From Spirosomataceae bacterium TFI 002 (GTDB lineage Bacteria; Bacteroidota; Bacteroidia; Cytophagales; Spirosomataceae): 64,000 nucleotides of DNA. The stretch's first letter is position 1. Each line of letters starts with the position of its first letter. The notes under the pieces were generated by a model. That model was not told the origin of the DNA. It saw nothing but the letters and a program-made list of their open reading frames with translations, and searched no databases. Location: assembly GCA_900230115.1 (NCBI GenBank), contig LT907983.1, positions 2,356,001 to 2,420,000 on the forward strand, written 5' to 3'. This document shows positions 61,950-64,000 of this stretch, piece after piece. The position numbers and the translations under genes were made by a program.

Positions 61950-61985
61950 CGCCACGAAGTCACAAAGCCTTGGTGTCTCTGTGGC
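61950..61985. repeat. Dispersed intergenic repeat, copy 3 (leuD/leuC gap)
   Basis: Two inverted halves, GCCACGAAGTCACAAAGCC and, on the other strand, GCCACAGAGACACCAAGGC, together make a hairpin of about 35 bases. Each half resembles the copies at 59534 and 59690. Confidence 0.6.
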
Positions 61986-62020
61986 TGATAATTGTAAAAT
62001 TGCCGAAAGCAGAATTCTTA

Positions 62021-63418
62021 TTAATCCATATAACCGCGTGGATCGCTTACTTTTCCAGAAATCGCTGCTGCTGCGGCAACCAGTGGAGAAGCTAAAAGTG
62101 TTCTAGAGTTTGGCCCTTGGCGTCCTTCAAAGTTTCTGTTCGATGTAGATACAGCAAGCTTCCCAGCTGGTACTTTGTCATCATTCATTGCAAGACACGC
62201 TGAACATCCTGGCTGACGAAGGCTAAACCCTGCTTCAGTTAAAATATCAAGAATACCTTCTTCTTTGATTTGGCTTTCAACCACATGAGAACCAGGAACC
62301 AACCAAGCCGTAACATTATCAGCTTTTTTATGACCTTTTACAATAGATGCAAATGCTCTAAAATCTTCTATACGGCCATTTGTACAACTTCCTAAAAACA
62401 CATAGTCAACTTCTTTTCCAAGAATATCTTCACCTTCTGCGAAGCCCATGTATTTCAAAGCCTTTTCGTAACTAGCTGCACCATCAATAACTTCAGAAGC
62501 TTTTGGGATTTTGCTGCTAATTCCTGTTCCTAAACCTGGGTTTGTACCATATGTGATTTGTGGTTCAATATCGGCTGCATCGTAAACTAACTCTTTGTCG
62601 AAAATTGCACCTTCGTCGGTTTTCAATGTTTTCCAATATTCAACTAGCTCGTCCCACTTTTCTCCTTTGGGAGTCATCTCTTTGTCTTTGAGATAAGCAA
62701 GTGTAGTTTCATCAGGAGCAATCATACCTCCACGAGCACCCATTTCAATGGTCATATTACATACAGTCATACGACCTTCCATTGTCATGTTTTCAAAAAC
62801 CTCACCTGCATATTCTACGAAGTAACCTGTAGCACCTGCAGCAGAAATTTGAGCAATTACATATAAAACAACGTCCTTTGGTGTTACCGCTTTGCCTGGC
62901 TTACCATTTACGGTAATTCTCATTTTCTTTGGCTTGGGCTGCATGATACATTGTGAAGAAAGTACCATTTCAACCTCAGAAGTACCAATTCCAAAGGCAA
63001 TAGCTCCAAACGCTCCGTGAGTAGAAGTGTGAGAGTCTCCACATACGATGGTCATTCCCGGTAGTGTAATTCCATTCTCTGGACCTACAACGTGAACGAT
63101 TCCATTTTTTTGGTGACCTAGTCCCCAATGAGAAATACCATATTTTGCAGAGTTGCTTTCTAAGGCTTTCAGTTGGTTGGCAGAAAGAGGATCCTCAACA
63201 GGTAAATGCTGATTAATAGTAGGTGTGTTGTGATCCGCAGTTGCAAAAGTGCGATCGGAAAACATAACACCAATCCCCCTACTTTCTAGACCATTGAAGG
63301 CAACTGGACTTGTAACTTCGTGAATAAAATGACGATCGATAAAGAATACATCTGGTCCATCTTCGATGGTTCGTACCACATGAGAATCCCATACTTTATC
63401 AAATAATGTTGTTGACAT
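62021..63418 (-). CDS. leuC: 3-isopropylmalate dehydratase, large subunit
   Basis: LeuC carries the [4Fe-4S] cluster of isopropylmalate isomerase. Cluster cysteines are in [14 protein letters not shown] and GCSACLAMN; the substrate segment [25 protein letters not shown] is standard. Length 465 is normal. It is the first gene of the leucine operon, divergent from the TauE/SafE gene; a palindrome at 63509-63525 lies in the gap. Confidence 0.96.
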   Translation of the reverse strand: MSTTLFDKVWDSHVVRTIEDGPDVFFIDRHFIHEVTSPVAFNGLESRGIGVMFSDRTFATADHNTPTINQHLPVEDPLSANQLKALESNSAKYGISHWGLGHQKNGIVHVVGPENGITLPGMTIVCGDSHTSTHGAFGAIAFGIGTSEVEMVLSSQCIMQPKPKKMRITVNGKPGKAVTPKDVVLYVIAQISAAGATGYFVEYAGEVFENMTMEGRMTVCNMTIEMGARGGMIAPDETTLAYLKDKEMTPKGEKWDELVEYWKTLKTDEGAIFDKELVYDAADIEPQITYGTNPGLGTGISSKIPKASEVIDGAASYEKALKYMGFAEGEDILGKEVDYVFLGSCTNGRIEDFRAFASIVKGHKKADNVTAWLVPGSHVVESQIKEEGILDILTEAGFSLRQPGCSACLAMNDDKVPAGKLAVSTSNRNFEGRQGPNSRTLLASPLVAAAAAISGKVSDPRGYMD

Positions 63419-63508
63419 TGCTTGCTAATTTAATTATTGAAACACAAAATTGAAGCTTTCTTTCGGGTTTTCACTAACGACTAAAGTTCAAAAAATGACG
63501 TTTTTGGC

Positions 63509-63525
63509 TCAATCACCTTGATTGA
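63509..63525. promoter_or_regulatory. Palindrome in the leuC upstream region
   Basis: TCAATCA-CCT-TGATTGA is a perfect 7-bp inverted repeat, about 90 bases before leuC and 52 before the TauE gene. Possibly an operator; the regulator is unknown. Confidence 0.4.
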
Positions 63526-63577
63526 CCCCTGCCTAGATACTGGAACTATTAGCTTCAAAAAGTGTTTACCATCTATC

Positions 63578-64000
63578 ATGATTGCAACCATTGGGCTTTT
63601 TCTGGCTTTAATTATTGGCATAACGCTAGGCCTAATAGGAGCGGGTGGGGCAATTCTTACCGTATCCGTTTTAGTCTATATACTTGGTTACTCTCCATTG
63701 GAAGCCACCTCGTACTCACTAGTAATTGTTGGTGTTTCTTCCCTAGTGGGTGCCATAGATTATGCTCGTAAAGGCCTAGTAGACTTCAAAAAAGGTCTCT
63801 TTTTTTCTTTTCCAGCCTTTGTAATGGTTTTATTCATGAGGCAATATGTGTTACCTCGAATTCCAGAACATATATACCAAAGCGGTGACTTCGTTTTGAC
63901 CAAAAACTTACTAATTATGGTAGTTTTTGCTGTCCTCATGATGCTTGCCTCAATAAGCATGATATGGGGTAGAACTAACGAAAGCCAAAAGGGTGATTTT
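63578..64000 (+). CDS. TauE/SafE-family sulfite/anion exporter, 3' end beyond the window
   Basis: From the ATG at 63578, 141 codons are open to the window edge, so the gene is cut off. The product begins MIATIGLFLALIIGITLG and contains GLIGAGGAILTVSVLVYILG and the segment LEATSYSLVIVGVSSLVGA, characteristic of the TauE/SafE (DUF81) membrane family that exports sulfite or sulfoacetate or is of unknown substrate. Four hydrophobic helices are seen so far. It is divergent from leuC with a 159-base gap. Confidence 0.85.
   Translation, partial: MIATIGLFLALIIGITLGLIGAGGAILTVSVLVYILGYSPLEATSYSLVIVGVSSLVGAIDYARKGLVDFKKGLFFSFPAFVMVLFMRQYVLPRIPEHIYQSGDFVLTKNLLIMVVFAVLMMLASISMIWGRTNESQKGDF

Overview
The window is AT-rich chromosomal DNA from a member of the Bacteroidota, most likely a Cytophagales-type organism. 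The indications are a TonB-dependent receptor, many lipoproteins, DUF2911 and DUF4136 proteins, a leuC-leuD-leuA-leuB cluster with a long leuA, a GldA-like ABC ATPase, tandem rhomboids, and promoters of the TAnnTTTG (-7) type instead of TATAAT. About 59 protein genes are supported. I saw no rRNA, tRNA, CRISPR array or intact insertion sequence. The last gene (TauE/SafE family, from 63578) runs off the right edge.

Layout. 1-8321: housekeeping genes (aminotransferase, recF, pdhA, a TPR membrane protein, ribH, lysC, serS). 8359-19248: a small nucleotidyltransferase pair, a PYROXD2-like oxidoreductase, a DsbA-like protein, a PBP4-type peptidase, DNA polymerase IV, a DinB-superfamily protein, a PlsC-like acyltransferase, aroB, an ABC ATPase and several envelope proteins. 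19390-26878: acyl-CoA dehydrogenase behind two palindromes, then a reduced division operon rsmH-ftsL-ftsI that continues into an M14 carboxypeptidase and a CarboxypepD_reg-like protein. 26959-33057: a thioredoxin-like lipoprotein with an MFS transporter, polyprenyl synthetase with an amino-acid permease, the fluoride channel crcB, and a DeoR regulator with a symmetrical promoter region. 33124-36825: a TonB-dependent receptor under a TPP riboswitch, and a lipoprotein barnase-like RNase with its barstar-like inhibitor. 36908-45322: DUF2911, mutL, an active rhomboid followed by one without catalytic histidine, dxs, an endonuclease/exonuclease/phosphatase protein and an AAA ATPase.

45327-58317 is a pectin-use region in two parts. 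The left operon (minus strand) encodes a GH88/105 hydrolase with an extra C-terminal domain, a pectin methylesterase and tagaturonate reductase. The right part encodes rhamnogalacturonan acetylesterase, KduI and KduD, with a divergent LacI-family regulator. Between them lie an EamA transporter, an Hsp70-like ATPase, an orphan Clp N-domain membrane protein and two gene-poor stretches. A nearly identical 29-bp element (26 of 29 positions) lies upstream of the left operon and in the kduD/lacI divergent region. It is the best candidate operator for the LacI protein and would join both halves into one regulon. 58461-63418 is the leucine operon, with dispersed CGCCACxAAG-type repeats in its gaps.

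The observations most worth a second look are the shared LacI-type operator, the lipoprotein barnase-barstar pair, the riboswitch-controlled receptor (predicted thiamine importer), the 14-bp inverted repeat with possible divergent small RNA before the DeoR gene, the Clp N-domain membrane protein, and the paired palindromes before the acyl-CoA dehydrogenase.
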